A DNA stretch of 64,000 nt from Rufibacter glacialis. Its GTDB lineage: Bacteria; Bacteroidota; Bacteroidia; Cytophagales; Hymenobacteraceae. Each line of letters opens with the position of its first letter. The stretch's first letter is position 1. Where the stretch lies: the NCBI RefSeq assembly GCF_008271745.1, contig NZ_VKKZ01000020.1, forward strand, positions 792,614 through 856,613, in the 5' to 3' direction. The position numbers were made by a program, and so were the translations under genes. Below, one piece after another: positions 17,967-26,882 of this stretch. Below the pieces are notes generated by a model, which saw only the letters and a program-made list of their open reading frames with translations, did no database searches and was not told the DNA's origin.

Positions 17967-18800
17967 TTAAGTCAGATGATAAAAAGCGGTGGCGTTTCCT
18001 CCGAAAATAGCTTCCTTCTCCTCCTGGCTGAAACCGGAAAAATACTCCTCCACCAGAGAAAGCATGCGCTCATAGGAGGCTGCCACCAGGCAGACGGGCC
18101 AGTCAGAGCCATACAAGAGCCGGCTGGGGCCGAAGGCTTCCACCACGGAGTCCAGGTAAGGGTAGATGTCTTCCTTTTTCCAGTTCTGCCAGTCGGCCTC
18201 GGTCACCATGCCCGACACCTTGCAACTCACATTCTCATGCCGGGCCAGGGCCTGCATGCCTTTTTTCCATTCCGCCAGCTCCCCGTTTTTGATCCGGGGT
18301 TTGGCCAGGTGGTCAATAACAAAAGGCTGGTTTGGGAAAGCGGCCATCAGTTTTTCCGTGTTGACCAACTGGTCGGGGTAAATCAGGACGTCATAGGTGA
18401 AGCCGTACTTTTCCAGTTGGGCAATCCCGCGCAGGAATTCGGGGCGCAGCATGATGGTTGGGTCTGGGTGGCCCTGCAATACGTATCGGAACCCCTTCAG
18501 CTTTGGGAAATGACTATAGTAGTCCAGGCGCTCGCCTACCTCCTCTGCCAGGAGATCAACCCAGCCTACCACGGCTTTCACAAATTCGTGTTTCCGGGCT
18601 GTTTCCAGCAAAAAGTCATTTTCGTGTTCGGGCTGGGAATGCTGCACCAGCACACAGCCGTCAAAGCCGTGCTGGCGCAACACCGGTTCCAGGTCTTCCG
18701 GGTAAAAATCCCGTTGAATGACGGCCATTTCTTCCGTGATCCAGCTGTCGCGCACGGGGTTGAACTTCCAGAAGTGCTGGTGGGCGTCAATTCTGGCCAT
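17967..18800 (-). CDS. Amidohydrolase-family lactonase, probable L-fuconolactone hydrolase
   Basis: Protein of 277 residues of the amidohydrolase-2 type. It shows DAHQHFW (5-11) with the first metal-type His pair, a conserved VIDHLAKP block (~170-178) and LLYGSDWPVC (~235-244), the signature of sugar-lactone hydrolases related to L-fucono- and L-rhamnono-lactonases. It would open L-fucono-lactone to L-fuconate in the cytosol. Its first 14 bases overlap the end of the preceding hydrolase gene, and its stop is 11 bases before the fucose dehydrogenase gene. The family is strong; substrate assignment relies on the operon. Confidence 0.85.
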   Translation of the reverse strand: MARIDAHQHFWKFNPVRDSWITEEMAVIQRDFYPEDLEPVLRQHGFDGCVLVQHSQPEHENDFLLETARKHEFVKAVVGWVDLLAEEVGERLDYYSHFPKLKGFRYVLQGHPDPTIMLRPEFLRGIAQLEKYGFTYDVLIYPDQLVNTEKLMAAFPNQPFVIDHLAKPRIKNGELAEWKKGMQALARHENVSCKVSGMVTEADWQNWKKEDIYPYLDSVVEAFGPSRLLYGSDWPVCLVAASYERMLSLVEEYFSGFSQEEKEAIFGGNATAFYHLT

Positions 18801-19644
18801 AGGCTTTCACTTCCTGCCGGGAAGAACCCAGACCGTCAATCCCTAACTCTACTACGTCTCCGGCCTTGAGGTACAGTGGCGGATTCATGCCCAACCCAAC
18901 CCCGGCGGGCGTACCCGTGGTGATGAGGTCTCCGGGTAACAAAGTCATGAACTGACTCAGGTAAGACACCAGAAAAGGGATCTTGAAGATAAGGTTAGAA
19001 GTATTGCCGTCCTGCATGGTTTTTCCGTTCACGGTGAGCCAGAGGCGCAGGTTGTCAATATCGCCTACTTCCTCTGGGGTGGCCAGAAACGGCCCCACCG
19101 GCGCGAAGGTATCGCAGCTCTTGCCTTTCACCCACTGGCCGCCCCGCTCCAGCTGGAAGGCGCGCTCACTATAGTCATTGTGCAACACGTAACCTGCTAC
19201 GTAGTCCAGGGCCTCTTCTTCAGAGACATAGCTGGCTTTCTTTCCTATCACTACGCCCAACTCTACTTCCCAATCCAGTTTCTCTGATCCTTTGGGAATC
19301 ACGACGGCATCATTGGGGCCGCAAAGGGCGGTGGTGGCTTTAAAGAAAAGGATGGGTTCCTCGGGTACTTTGGCGTTGGTTTCGCGGGCATGGTCTGCGT
19401 AGTTCAGGCCAATGCACACAATCTTGGAAGGCCGCGCAATGGCAGATCCCAGCCTTACCCCGGCCGGTACTTCCTGCAGCTGCGCTCTTTGCTCCTGCAG
19501 GTAAGCCTGCAGCCGCGCCAGCCCGTTATTCTGAAAAAAAGCCTCGTTGTAGTCTTCGCCGAAGGCCGAAACATCATATGGCACATTCTCCAGGAGAACA
19601 CCGGGCTTTTCCTGCCCCTCTTCTCCAAATCTGAATAATTTCAT
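18787..19644 (-). CDS. Fumarylacetoacetate hydrolase family, probable 2,4-diketo-3-deoxy-L-fuconate hydrolase
   Basis: Protein of 285 residues with the FAH-fold catalytic core. KIVCIGLNYADHARE (~74-88) opens the domain. DWEVELGVVIG carries the Glu-x-Glu metal ligands, and GDLITTGTPAGVG is the typical late motif. The N-terminal ~65 residues are the small domain seen in the LRA6/DKDF hydrolase subgroup. It would cleave 2,4-diketo-3-deoxy-L-fuconate into pyruvate and L-lactate. The presence of lutABC in the same operon, which consumes L-lactate, supports this. It overlaps the lactonase gene by 14 bases. Confidence 0.88.
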   Translation of the reverse strand: MKLFRFGEEGQEKPGVLLENVPYDVSAFGEDYNEAFFQNNGLARLQAYLQEQRAQLQEVPAGVRLGSAIARPSKIVCIGLNYADHARETNAKVPEEPILFFKATTALCGPNDAVVIPKGSEKLDWEVELGVVIGKKASYVSEEEALDYVAGYVLHNDYSERAFQLERGGQWVKGKSCDTFAPVGPFLATPEEVGDIDNLRLWLTVNGKTMQDGNTSNLIFKIPFLVSYLSQFMTLLPGDLITTGTPAGVGLGMNPPLYLKAGDVVELGIDGLGSSRQEVKAYGQN

Positions 19645-19673
19645 AGGTATGGGTACTTAGTAAGGTGATTGCT

Positions 19674-20435
19674 TTAGTTGTTCAGGGTGATAAACCCGCC
19701 GTCTATGGGGTAGTCACAACCGGTGATGAACCCGGCTTCGTCAGAGCAAAGGAACAAGGCCAACGCCGCTACTTCCTCTGGTTTGCCCATACGGCCAATG
19801 GGTTGGGTTTTGGATAATTTCTCAAACATTTCCTCTTCCTGGCCGGGATAACTTTTGGCCAAAAATCCGTCTACAAAGGGTGTATGCACGCGGGCCGGGG
19901 AAATACTGTTGCACCTGATCTTGTGCGCCAGGTAATCTTTGGCCACCGAAAGGGTCATGGCATGGATGGCGCCCTTGCTCATGGAATAGGCAAACCGATC
20001 CAGAAGGCCCACATGCGCCGCAATAGAGGCCAGGTTCAGGATAGCGCCGCCCTGGCCTTTCATTTTTTCCACCGCGGCCTGCAGGCAATGGAAGGCCCCC
20101 TTCACATTTACCTGGTAAATCCGGTCCAGGTCTTGCCCAGTGGTAGTCTCCACGTTGCCAATATGGGCCACGCCGGCATTATTCACCAGAATATGGACCT
20201 GCCCCAGTCGGGCAAACACGGCCCGAACCTGTTCCTGCTGGCTCACGTCACAGCTGTGCGCCACGGCTTTGCCTCCCGCCGCTTCAATGGCAGCAATGGC
20301 TTCCCGGGCGTTTTCTTCCTGAAGCTCCAGTATGTGGACTTCGGCGCCTTGCCGGGCGAAAACCTGGGAGATGGCTTTCCCGATGCCGCTGCCCCCGCCC
20401 GTTACTACCGCAGTTTTTCCTGTCAATGTAAACAT
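19674..20435 (-). CDS. SDR oxidoreductase, probable 2-keto-3-deoxy-L-fuconate dehydrogenase
   Basis: Protein of 253 residues. A classical SDR with GGGSGIGKA (residues 12-20), NNAG (~88-91), Ser in LASIAAH, and an intact YSMSK catalytic motif. The C-terminus GCDYPIDGGF is typical of the KDF/KDR dehydrogenase group. It would oxidise 2-keto-3-deoxy-L-fuconate to the 2,4-diketo acid with NAD. Its place between the dehydratase (17 bases upstream) and the diketo-acid hydrolase (29 bases downstream) matches the order of reactions. Confidence 0.87.
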   Translation of the reverse strand: MFTLTGKTAVVTGGGSGIGKAISQVFARQGAEVHILELQEENAREAIAAIEAAGGKAVAHSCDVSQQEQVRAVFARLGQVHILVNNAGVAHIGNVETTTGQDLDRIYQVNVKGAFHCLQAAVEKMKGQGGAILNLASIAAHVGLLDRFAYSMSKGAIHAMTLSVAKDYLAHKIRCNSISPARVHTPFVDGFLAKSYPGQEEEMFEKLSKTQPIGRMGKPEEVAALALFLCSDEAGFITGCDYPIDGGFITLNN

Positions 20436-20452
20436 GTTGCTAGTTCTATAAA

Positions 20453-22111
20453 TTAAAGGGAAACTCCCCGCTTCCAGAAAATAAAGTCGTCCTGGCCCAG
20501 GGCCATGGCTTTGGTGTCATATTCGCCGCTGGCCAAGCCAATCATGTATTCTAAAAATTCCTCGCCCGTTTCCTGCACCGTTTTGTCACCGGCAATGATG
20601 CCTCCCGCGTCCAGGTCAATGATATCTGACAGGCGGGTCGCCAGCTGGGTATTGCTGGCTACTTTCACCACGGGGCAAACGGGGTTGCCCGTGGGGGTGC
20701 CCAAGCCGGTAGTAAAGAGGATAAGGTTGCACCCAGAACCCGCCAGACCGGTGGTAGACTCCACATCATTGCCGGGGGTACAGAGCAAGGTAAGGCCGGG
20801 TTTGCGCACATATTGGCCGTAGCCCAGTACATCGGTGACTGGCGAGGTCCCTCCTTTCTTGGCGGCCCCGGCCGATTTGATGGCATCAGTGATGAGGCCG
20901 TCCTTGAAATTGCCGGGCGAAGGGTTCATGTCAAACCCCGACCCAACGGCCAACGCCCGACCGGCATAGTCCCGCATGAGCGTCTCAAAACGCCCCGCGG
21001 TTTCCTGGTCCACGCACCGGTTGAGCAACTCCTGCTCTACCCCGCAAAGCTCCGGGAACTCACTCAGCATGACGCTGCCGCCCAGGGCCGCCACCAGGTC
21101 TGCGGCATAGCCTACCGCCGGGTTCGCTGATATCCCGGAAAAGCCGTCGGAGCCGCCGCATTCAACCCCTACCACCAATTTGCTTAAAGGGGCTGGTGCG
21201 CGGTGGCACTGGTTGGCCTGGGTGAGGCCTACGAAGGTTTCATAGATGGCATCGGTCATCATCTGGGCTTCAGAGGCCATCTGCTGTTGCTCAAAAACCA
21301 GCAAGGGTTTGGCAAAATGAGGGTCCCGCTCCCGGATTTTTTCCTGCAGAATAGACACTTGGGCGTGCTGACACCCCAGGCTCAACACCGTAATACCGGC
21401 CACGTTAGGGTTCACGCAATAGCCGGCCAGTACAGCGCACAGGTTCTCGGAGTCTTCGCGGGTACCACCGCAACCCCCGTCATGCACAATGAATTTGATT
21501 CCGTCTACCTGTTCAAAAACCCGGGGACTGGCCACATAGGTAGAGATTATCGGAAGGGGGGCTTTTTTTAAGTCCTGGCCCTGCCTCACCTGGTTCACCA
21601 GTTCCCTTACCTGTAGCTGGTATTGGCTGGACGTGGCGTATCCCAACTCTTTGAGGAAGGCTTCTTTCAAGGCTTCCACGTTTCTGTTCTCACAGAACAC
21701 GAGGGGCAACACCAGCCAGTAGTTGCGGGTACCCACCTGTCCGTCCTCCCGATGGAAGCCCATAAAGCTCCGGTTCAGCCATTTGCTGATGTCGGGGGCC
21801 TGCCACTGGTACTCCTCGGTTTTTTGGGAGAAATCGCCGGCGGCGTGTTTCAGGTTCTGGGTGGTAAGTAAGGTTCCCTGGGGCAGGGATTGGGTGACCT
21901 TGCCTACCAGAACGCCATACATGAAGACCTCATCGCCCGTTGCCATGGGTTGAAGGGTGAATTTATGCTTGGCGCTGACTTGATCTTTTAAGGTGAGGAT
22001 TTGCCCCTGGAAAGAAACCGCCTCTCCGGCCGCTAAATCCCGAAGGGCTACCAGCACATTATCTTTGGGGTGGATTTGCAGAAATGCCTGCTTAGGGTTC
22101 TTTTCCATCAT
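20453..22111 (-). CDS. UxaA/GarD-family dehydratase, probable L-fuconate dehydratase
   Basis: Protein of 552 residues. The N-terminal SAF domain (about 12-85) and the large C-terminal UxaA-type domain (about 105-545) are fused, as in altronate and galactarate dehydratases. Recognisable blocks include DGGCGGT, ECGGSDGFSGI and ANPAVGY. Proteins of this family dehydrate sugar acids using a metal ion. In this operon the only missing step is L-fuconate to 2-keto-3-deoxy-L-fuconate. This gene would therefore replace the enolase-superfamily FucD known from Xanthomonas. Its ATG overlaps the lutC stop (ATGA), so translation is coupled. A second ATG directly follows the first. The role is inferred from pathway completeness. 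Confidence 0.85.
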   Translation of the reverse strand: MMEKNPKQAFLQIHPKDNVLVALRDLAAGEAVSFQGQILTLKDQVSAKHKFTLQPMATGDEVFMYGVLVGKVTQSLPQGTLLTTQNLKHAAGDFSQKTEEYQWQAPDISKWLNRSFMGFHREDGQVGTRNYWLVLPLVFCENRNVEALKEAFLKELGYATSSQYQLQVRELVNQVRQGQDLKKAPLPIISTYVASPRVFEQVDGIKFIVHDGGCGGTREDSENLCAVLAGYCVNPNVAGITVLSLGCQHAQVSILQEKIRERDPHFAKPLLVFEQQQMASEAQMMTDAIYETFVGLTQANQCHRAPAPLSKLVVGVECGGSDGFSGISANPAVGYAADLVAALGGSVMLSEFPELCGVEQELLNRCVDQETAGRFETLMRDYAGRALAVGSGFDMNPSPGNFKDGLITDAIKSAGAAKKGGTSPVTDVLGYGQYVRKPGLTLLCTPGNDVESTTGLAGSGCNLILFTTGLGTPTGNPVCPVVKVASNTQLATRLSDIIDLDAGGIIAGDKTVQETGEEFLEYMIGLASGEYDTKAMALGQDDFIFWKRGVSL

Positions 22112-22704
22112 AACTCAGATTGTATTATAAACACATGCATTCTTTTGGGGCCGTGCGCCCCAATCACGAGCGACTGCTCAATGTCGGCGGTTCTGGAGGG
22201 GCCGGCAATAAAGGTTCCGTAGCCGGTGGCGTCTACCTTGATGTTCGCGTAAGCCTCCTGCATGGTGCCTACCAGGTCCTGTTGCCGCACCACCAGCACC
22301 AGATGCTCACAGAGAAAGGGCAGCACCCGCACGGGTACTTGTTCCTCCGTGACCCACACCGCCCCGTTTTCGGCCACGCCCAAAACCCCAGCCACCACGG
22401 CCACTTCTACCTGGGCTAAGGCCTCTTTTTCTAAAATAGCCGTTGAAACGTCTCTCCCAAAACCCACCCCTGCTACCGTATTCACCACCCGGTCCGGCGA
22501 CATGAATCTTTCTTGCAGATAAATCCCCACGCTGACCAGGTCTGGCACCAGCACGCCCACACTGCCGGCTGCGCCGATGCTATGCTGGAACAAGGCCAAC
22601 CGGTCCTGGGGCAGGGGAACCTGAAAAGGGGGTTTGACCCAAGGAGCCGGGGCCGCCGGCTTGTTCTCTTTGATGCGGTCTAAGATGGCTTGGCGGCTGC
22701 TCAT
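22108..22704 (-). CDS. lutC: LutC/YkgG family L-lactate utilisation protein
   Basis: Protein of 198 residues with the LUD domain. It contains AENGAVWVTEE and the terminal block AGPSRTADIEQSLVIGAHGPK, the recognisable LutC signature. With LutA and LutB it forms the cytosolic L-lactate oxidation complex producing pyruvate. Its start overlaps the lutB stop (ATGA) and its stop overlaps the dehydratase start, so it is fully embedded in the fucose operon. Confidence 0.92.
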   Translation of the reverse strand: MSSRQAILDRIKENKPAAPAPWVKPPFQVPLPQDRLALFQHSIGAAGSVGVLVPDLVSVGIYLQERFMSPDRVVNTVAGVGFGRDVSTAILEKEALAQVEVAVVAGVLGVAENGAVWVTEEQVPVRVLPFLCEHLVLVVRQQDLVGTMQEAYANIKVDATGYGTFIAGPSRTADIEQSLVIGAHGPKRMHVFIIQSEL

Positions 22705-24101
22705 TTCGTTTTCCTGTTTTTAAGGTACCAGTCCCGGAAGCTTTCTTTAGGAGGCGAGGGCATGTCCCGCTGCCGGGCCCAGGCATTGAGGCGTTTGTTT
22801 TGCGCCACTCCCGGCAGCCACCGCAACATGAACCGGCCCGACCGGCCTGCCAGGCGGTACACCTTGGGGTTGGCCAGCACAGTGGCCATGGCTTGCATGC
22901 TTACCGCTTTGGCTTTGGGTACCTGCCCATCCTGGGCCAGCACCTGCCGCCAGAGATACAGCTGGTTGTGGATATCAATCTTCACCGGGCAAACATGGGT
23001 ACAGGATCCGCAGAGCGTGGAGGCAAAAGGCAGATCGGCATTTTTCTGCCGGTCCAGGTTGGGAGCCAGAATGGCACCGATTGGACCAGAAATGGTATGG
23101 TGGTAGCTGTGGCCGCCGCTTCTGCGGTACACAGGACAGGTGTTGATGCAGGCCCCGCACCGGATGCACTTCAATGCCTTGTAGAAATCCTTTTTGCCCA
23201 GGTGGGTGCTGCGGCCGTTGTCTACCAGCACCAGGTGCATCTCCTGCCCGGGCGCCGGTTTATGGAAATGGCTGGAATAGGTGGTGATGGGCTGCCCGGT
23301 AGCGCTGCGGGCCAACAGACGCAGAAACACGCCCAGATCCTCAGCTTTGGGGATGATCTTCTCCAGGCCCATGCAGGCAATGTGCACCTTGGCCAGATGC
23401 ACGCCCAAATCGGCGTTGCCTTCATTCGTGCACACTACCAGCCCGCCGGTTTCAGCAATCGCGAAATTGACGCCGGTGATGGCCAGGTCAGAAGAAAGGA
23501 ATTTTTCGCGGAGGTGTTGGCGGGCGGCTTCTGTCAGATAAGCTGGGTCGGAAGCCCCTTTCTCGGTGCCCAGGTGCTGGTGGAACAACTCCCCTACTTC
23601 TTCTTTGCGTTTATGGATACTGGGCAGCACAATATGGCTGGGCGGTTCCTGGGCCAACTGCACTATCCGCTCCCCCAGATCCGTATCCACTACCTCCACT
23701 CCCTGGGCAGCCAGAAAATCATTCAGGTGGCATTCCTCGGTGAGCATGGATTTGCTTTTCACCAGCTTCCGGATGCCATGTTGCCGGAGGATGCCCAGGA
23801 CGATCTGGTTATGTTCTTCCCCGTCGGCGGCCCAATGGACCTGGATGCCGTTTTCACGGGCCTTTTCCTCAAACTGGATCAAAAGCTCATCCAGGTGGGC
23901 CAGTACGTGTTCTTTTATCTGCGAGGCCGTTTCGCGGAGCAGTTCCCAGTCAGGGGTTTGCTTGGAGGCTACGTCCCGCTTCTCCCGGATAAACCACAAC
24001 GCCTGGTCATGCCAGTTAGCCCTTTCCGCATCGGCTTGAAAAGCCGCGGCTGCGGCCGGATGATCTGGTACGGGGATAGTCTTAGGCGTCAACTTGTCCA
24101 T
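22701..24101 (-). CDS. lutB: LutB iron-sulfur protein, L-lactate utilisation
   Basis: Protein of 466 residues. The N-terminal LUD domain (about 70-290) contains SKSMLTEE and AETGGLVVCTNEGN. A double 4Fe-4S ferredoxin-like region follows, with cysteines at 312, 315, 318, 322 and 364, 367, 371 (CIRCGACINTCP and CGSCTHVCP). The length is standard. It passes electrons from L-lactate oxidation to the respiratory chain together with LutA and LutC. It overlaps the end of lutA by 20 bases and the start of lutC by 4. Confidence 0.94.
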   Translation of the reverse strand: MDKLTPKTIPVPDHPAAAAAFQADAERANWHDQALWFIREKRDVASKQTPDWELLRETASQIKEHVLAHLDELLIQFEEKARENGIQVHWAADGEEHNQIVLGILRQHGIRKLVKSKSMLTEECHLNDFLAAQGVEVVDTDLGERIVQLAQEPPSHIVLPSIHKRKEEVGELFHQHLGTEKGASDPAYLTEAARQHLREKFLSSDLAITGVNFAIAETGGLVVCTNEGNADLGVHLAKVHIACMGLEKIIPKAEDLGVFLRLLARSATGQPITTYSSHFHKPAPGQEMHLVLVDNGRSTHLGKKDFYKALKCIRCGACINTCPVYRRSGGHSYHHTISGPIGAILAPNLDRQKNADLPFASTLCGSCTHVCPVKIDIHNQLYLWRQVLAQDGQVPKAKAVSMQAMATVLANPKVYRLAGRSGRFMLRWLPGVAQNKRLNAWARQRDMPSPPKESFRDWYLKNRKTK

Positions 24102-24825
24102 TTAATATCTGGGCTAAATGAATGACTTGGAGTGGGCTTTTCTGGCGGCGCAAAACTCCTTCCAGGTGCATGAGGCAGGAAACATCTGCCCCGGCAATGT
24201 ATTCCGCGCCGTTGGCCTGGTGGTCGGCTACCCGGTCCTGGCCCATCTTCGCGGAGACAGCTTCTTCGGTCACGCAGAAAGAACCGCCAAAACCGCAGCA
24301 TTCATCTGGGCGGGAAAGAGGCACCACTTCCAGGTCTTGCACCAGGCTGAGCAGATAACCCGGTTTGGAGAAAGCCGGGGCGGCCAGCTCAGACATCTGC
24401 GCCAGCTGGAGGCCCCGTTGCCCGTGGCAGCCCAGATGGAACCCTACTTTGTGCGGAAAACGGGCCGGCAGTTCTTTCACCTGCAACACATCGGTGAGGA
24501 ACTCACTTAGTTCATAGATGTGGTTTCTGATGTGGGTGGTTTCGGCCTCCTGCCCGGGCACCTGCAGATGGTCTTTGATGTGCAGCACGCAGGAACCAGA
24601 AGGTGACACGATGTAGTCATAGCCCGCAAAGTTTCGGGCAAAGAGAGCGTCGCAACCGGTGGCGAGCGATGCAAACCCAGAGTTGGCCATGGGCTGCCCG
24701 CAGCAGGTTTGTTGGAGCGGGTAGTCCACCTCTACCCCCAGTTTCTCCAGCAACTGCAGGGAAGCCACGGCCACCTGCGGGTAAAACTGGTCTACATAAC
24801 ACGGAATGAACAATCCTACTTTCAT
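24082..24825 (-). CDS. lutA: LutA cysteine-rich (CCG) Fe-S oxidoreductase subunit
   Basis: Protein of 247 residues from the ATG at 24825. A longer frame begins at 24915, but those 30 residues overlap the mutarotase and lack conservation-like features; the MKVGLFIPCY start is typical. Two CCG motifs are visible: QQTCCGQP near residue 41 and DECCGFGG about two thirds along. It is a LutA/GlpC-type subunit of the L-lactate oxidation complex. The start overlaps the mutarotase stop as ATGA, a sign of translational coupling. Confidence 0.93.
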   Translation of the reverse strand: MKVGLFIPCYVDQFYPQVAVASLQLLEKLGVEVDYPLQQTCCGQPMANSGFASLATGCDALFARNFAGYDYIVSPSGSCVLHIKDHLQVPGQEAETTHIRNHIYELSEFLTDVLQVKELPARFPHKVGFHLGCHGQRGLQLAQMSELAAPAFSKPGYLLSLVQDLEVVPLSRPDECCGFGGSFCVTEEAVSAKMGQDRVADHQANGAEYIAGADVSCLMHLEGVLRRQKSPLQVIHLAQILNGQVDA

Positions 24826-25151
24826 AGGGCACAGATGGGATTCATGAGTTGCCATTTCTCGCCTTCTTTCGTGCCGGGCAAGGCCTGCTGGTAGGTCCAC
24901 ATGAGCTTTTCCCACTCCTGCACCTTAGGGTTGGCCGCATCCAGTTGGTTTTTCCGCTCAAAGCTGAAGGCCTCGTTTACCTCCAGCAGCATGCACAGGC
25001 GGTTTTGCCACCGGTAAATCTCCAGGTGCTCTATCCCGGCGGCTAAAAGGCTTTGTATTATCTCGGGCCAGACGGCTTGGTGGTACTGCTCGTATTCTGA
25101 TATCAAGGCAGGGTCATTCTTCAGGTCAAGGGTGAGGCAATAACGCGGCAT
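24822..25151 (-). CDS. RhaM/DUF718-type mutarotase, probable L-fucose mutarotase
   Basis: Protein of 109 residues of the L-rhamnose mutarotase family (dimeric alpha/beta barrel). It shows RYCLTLDLKNDP at the start, EYEQYHQAVWPEI with the typical His, and EIYRWQNRLCMLLE. It interconverts alpha and beta anomers of the deoxysugar so that the dehydrogenase receives its preferred form. It sits between the permease (20 bases) and lutA (ATGA overlap). The family is often annotated for rhamnose; the FucP homologue next door argues for L-fucose. Confidence 0.88.
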   Translation of the reverse strand: MPRYCLTLDLKNDPALISEYEQYHQAVWPEIIQSLLAAGIEHLEIYRWQNRLCMLLEVNEAFSFERKNQLDAANPKVQEWEKLMWTYQQALPGTKEGEKWQLMNPICAL

Positions 25152-25171
25152 GGGAAGGGATGAAGGGGGAG

Positions 25172-26509
25172 TTAAGAATTCTGCAATACAACGGGAGTAG
25201 GCTCTTGGGAAGAAACGAATCCGGTACTTCTCTGGCGGGCAGCCTCCAGTTTCTCAGAAACCAGGGCATAAACCGCCACCACCAGAAAACAGAACATGGG
25301 CACATAGAAGGCAAAGCTGACGTCTTGCGTCAGGTCTGAGAAATACCCCTGCACCGAGGTTAGCACCGCCCCACCCAGAATGGCCATGATCAAACCAGCC
25401 CCGCCTATTTTGGTGTCCTGCCCCAGGCCTTTAATGCCCATGCCGTAAATGGTAGGGAACATCAAAGACATACAGCCTGAGATCCCGATCAAGGCGTAGA
25501 CCCCAAGCAGGCCGCTTCCGTAAATCACGAGGAGCGAGCAAATGACGGCGGCCACCGCTGTCAGGAACAGCAGGGTTTTGGGTTTTATGTATTTCATGAG
25601 CAAAGTGAACACGAACCGGCTCACCATGAACAACACCAAGGAGGCGATGTAATAATTAGAGGCCTCGTCTTCGTTCACCTGAAGTTCCTGCATCACGTAC
25701 CGGATGGCAAACGACCAAACCCCGATCTGGGCACCCACATAAAAGAACTGCGCCACCACGGCGGCCACGTAGTTCTTGTTTTTCAACAGTCTTCTGAAGG
25801 TCGGCCCTAAATCCAGGGTGGTATCAGTGTCTGAGGCTTTGGGCATTTTAGTGAACTTTACCGCCAACCACAGCACCACCAAAAACAGCGCGACGCCTAC
25901 ATAAGGGGTCATCACCGCCTGAAGCTCTTCGTATTGCATGGCCTTCAAGTGCTCCGCATCCATGGAAGCCCGTTCTTCCGCTGAGGAGGTGTTCAAGGCA
26001 GACAAAATAATGAACTTGCTCAGCAGGGCACCGGAGATAGAACCAATGGGGTTAAAAGACTGCGCTAAATTCAAGCGGCGGGTACCTGTCTCTTCCGGCC
26101 CCAGCGCCACAATGTAAGGGTTAGCAGCCGTCTCCAGAATGGAAAGTCCACCCGCCAGCACGTAGAGCGCCACCAGGAAAAAACCATACGACATAAATTG
26201 GCTGGCTGGGTAAAATAGCAACGACCCCAGCGTAAACAAGCCCAACCCCACCAGAATACCCGTCTTGTAGGTGTACTTTTTAATGAGAATCGCCGCAGGC
26301 AAAGCCAGGCAGAAATAGGCCCCATAAAAAGCAATCTGAATCCAGGAAGTCTGGAAATCTGACATGCTCATGATGCGCTTGAAAGCCGCCAGCAAGGTAT
26401 CCGTCATGTTATTGGCCAAGCCCCAAAGAAAGAATAGGCTGGTGACTAACACAAACGGTAAGACATTGCCTGACCTGAAAAGCGAGACTTTCTTAGTAGC
26501 TGACTCCAT
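25172..26509 (-). CDS. fucP: FucP-type L-fucose:H+ symporter
   Basis: Protein of 445 residues, major facilitator superfamily, with about 12 membrane helices. It follows E. coli FucP closely in key places. FLWGLANNMTDTLL carries Asp37, matching FucP Asp46. LETAANPYIVALGPEE carries Glu126, matching FucP Glu135. Both acidic residues are needed for proton-coupled fucose transport in FucP. It is the first gene of the ten-gene operon, facing the divergent AraC-type regulator. A glucose/galactose (GluP) specificity cannot be fully excluded, but the operon content supports fucose. Confidence 0.9.
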   Translation of the reverse strand: MESATKKVSLFRSGNVLPFVLVTSLFFLWGLANNMTDTLLAAFKRIMSMSDFQTSWIQIAFYGAYFCLALPAAILIKKYTYKTGILVGLGLFTLGSLLFYPASQFMSYGFFLVALYVLAGGLSILETAANPYIVALGPEETGTRRLNLAQSFNPIGSISGALLSKFIILSALNTSSAEERASMDAEHLKAMQYEELQAVMTPYVGVALFLVVLWLAVKFTKMPKASDTDTTLDLGPTFRRLLKNKNYVAAVVAQFFYVGAQIGVWSFAIRYVMQELQVNEDEASNYYIASLVLFMVSRFVFTLLMKYIKPKTLLFLTAVAAVICSLLVIYGSGLLGVYALIGISGCMSLMFPTIYGMGIKGLGQDTKIGGAGLIMAILGGAVLTSVQGYFSDLTQDVSFAFYVPMFCFLVVAVYALVSEKLEAARQRSTGFVSSQEPTPVVLQNS

Positions 26510-26882
26510 GGTTCCTGTAGGTTAGGTGTTAAATGAATTTCAAGGGCGAATCCGGGCCTGCATTCTGATCATTACCTTCCCGGACAGCTTTATTTTCATA
26601 GTCCGTTGCCTCCTTATTGGGAAGGCCTTCTTCCTGCTGCCAACGGCTCCAAATAAAGGTTTATCAAAGGCAATTGAGGAAGAATTCAGCCAAGGCTTGT
26701 TTACAAATAAAGAGAATTCAACACATTAAAACCTGTAGACATTTACCTAATTATTAAGAGATTTTATCCTGATTAAGGAGCAAACGCTTATATTCATGCC
26801 AAAAGAAAGTCCTTCCTTCTATACTTCTGCGTGTCACCAGTTTTTAAGCTATTTATTTCTTCCTCACCGTACCCACGCACTC
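26510..26882. promoter_or_regulatory. Divergent control region of fucose operon and AraC-type regulator
   Basis: 373 bases between fucP (leftward) and the AraC-family gene (rightward). It is AT-rich at 26640-26790. It should hold both promoters and the regulator's binding sites. No direct-repeat operator could be identified with confidence by eye. Confidence 0.5.

Noticed and set aside
22800..24125. A 441-codon plus-strand open frame
   Set aside because: Antisense shadow of lutB; the Fe-S cysteine motifs prove the minus-strand reading.
20453..26509. Assignment of the sugar operon to L-rhamnose rather than L-fucose
   Set aside because: The mutarotase family is named for rhamnose and the downstream steps are shared, but the permease keeps the FucP acidic pair (Asp37, Glu126). 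Rhamnose is not fully excluded.
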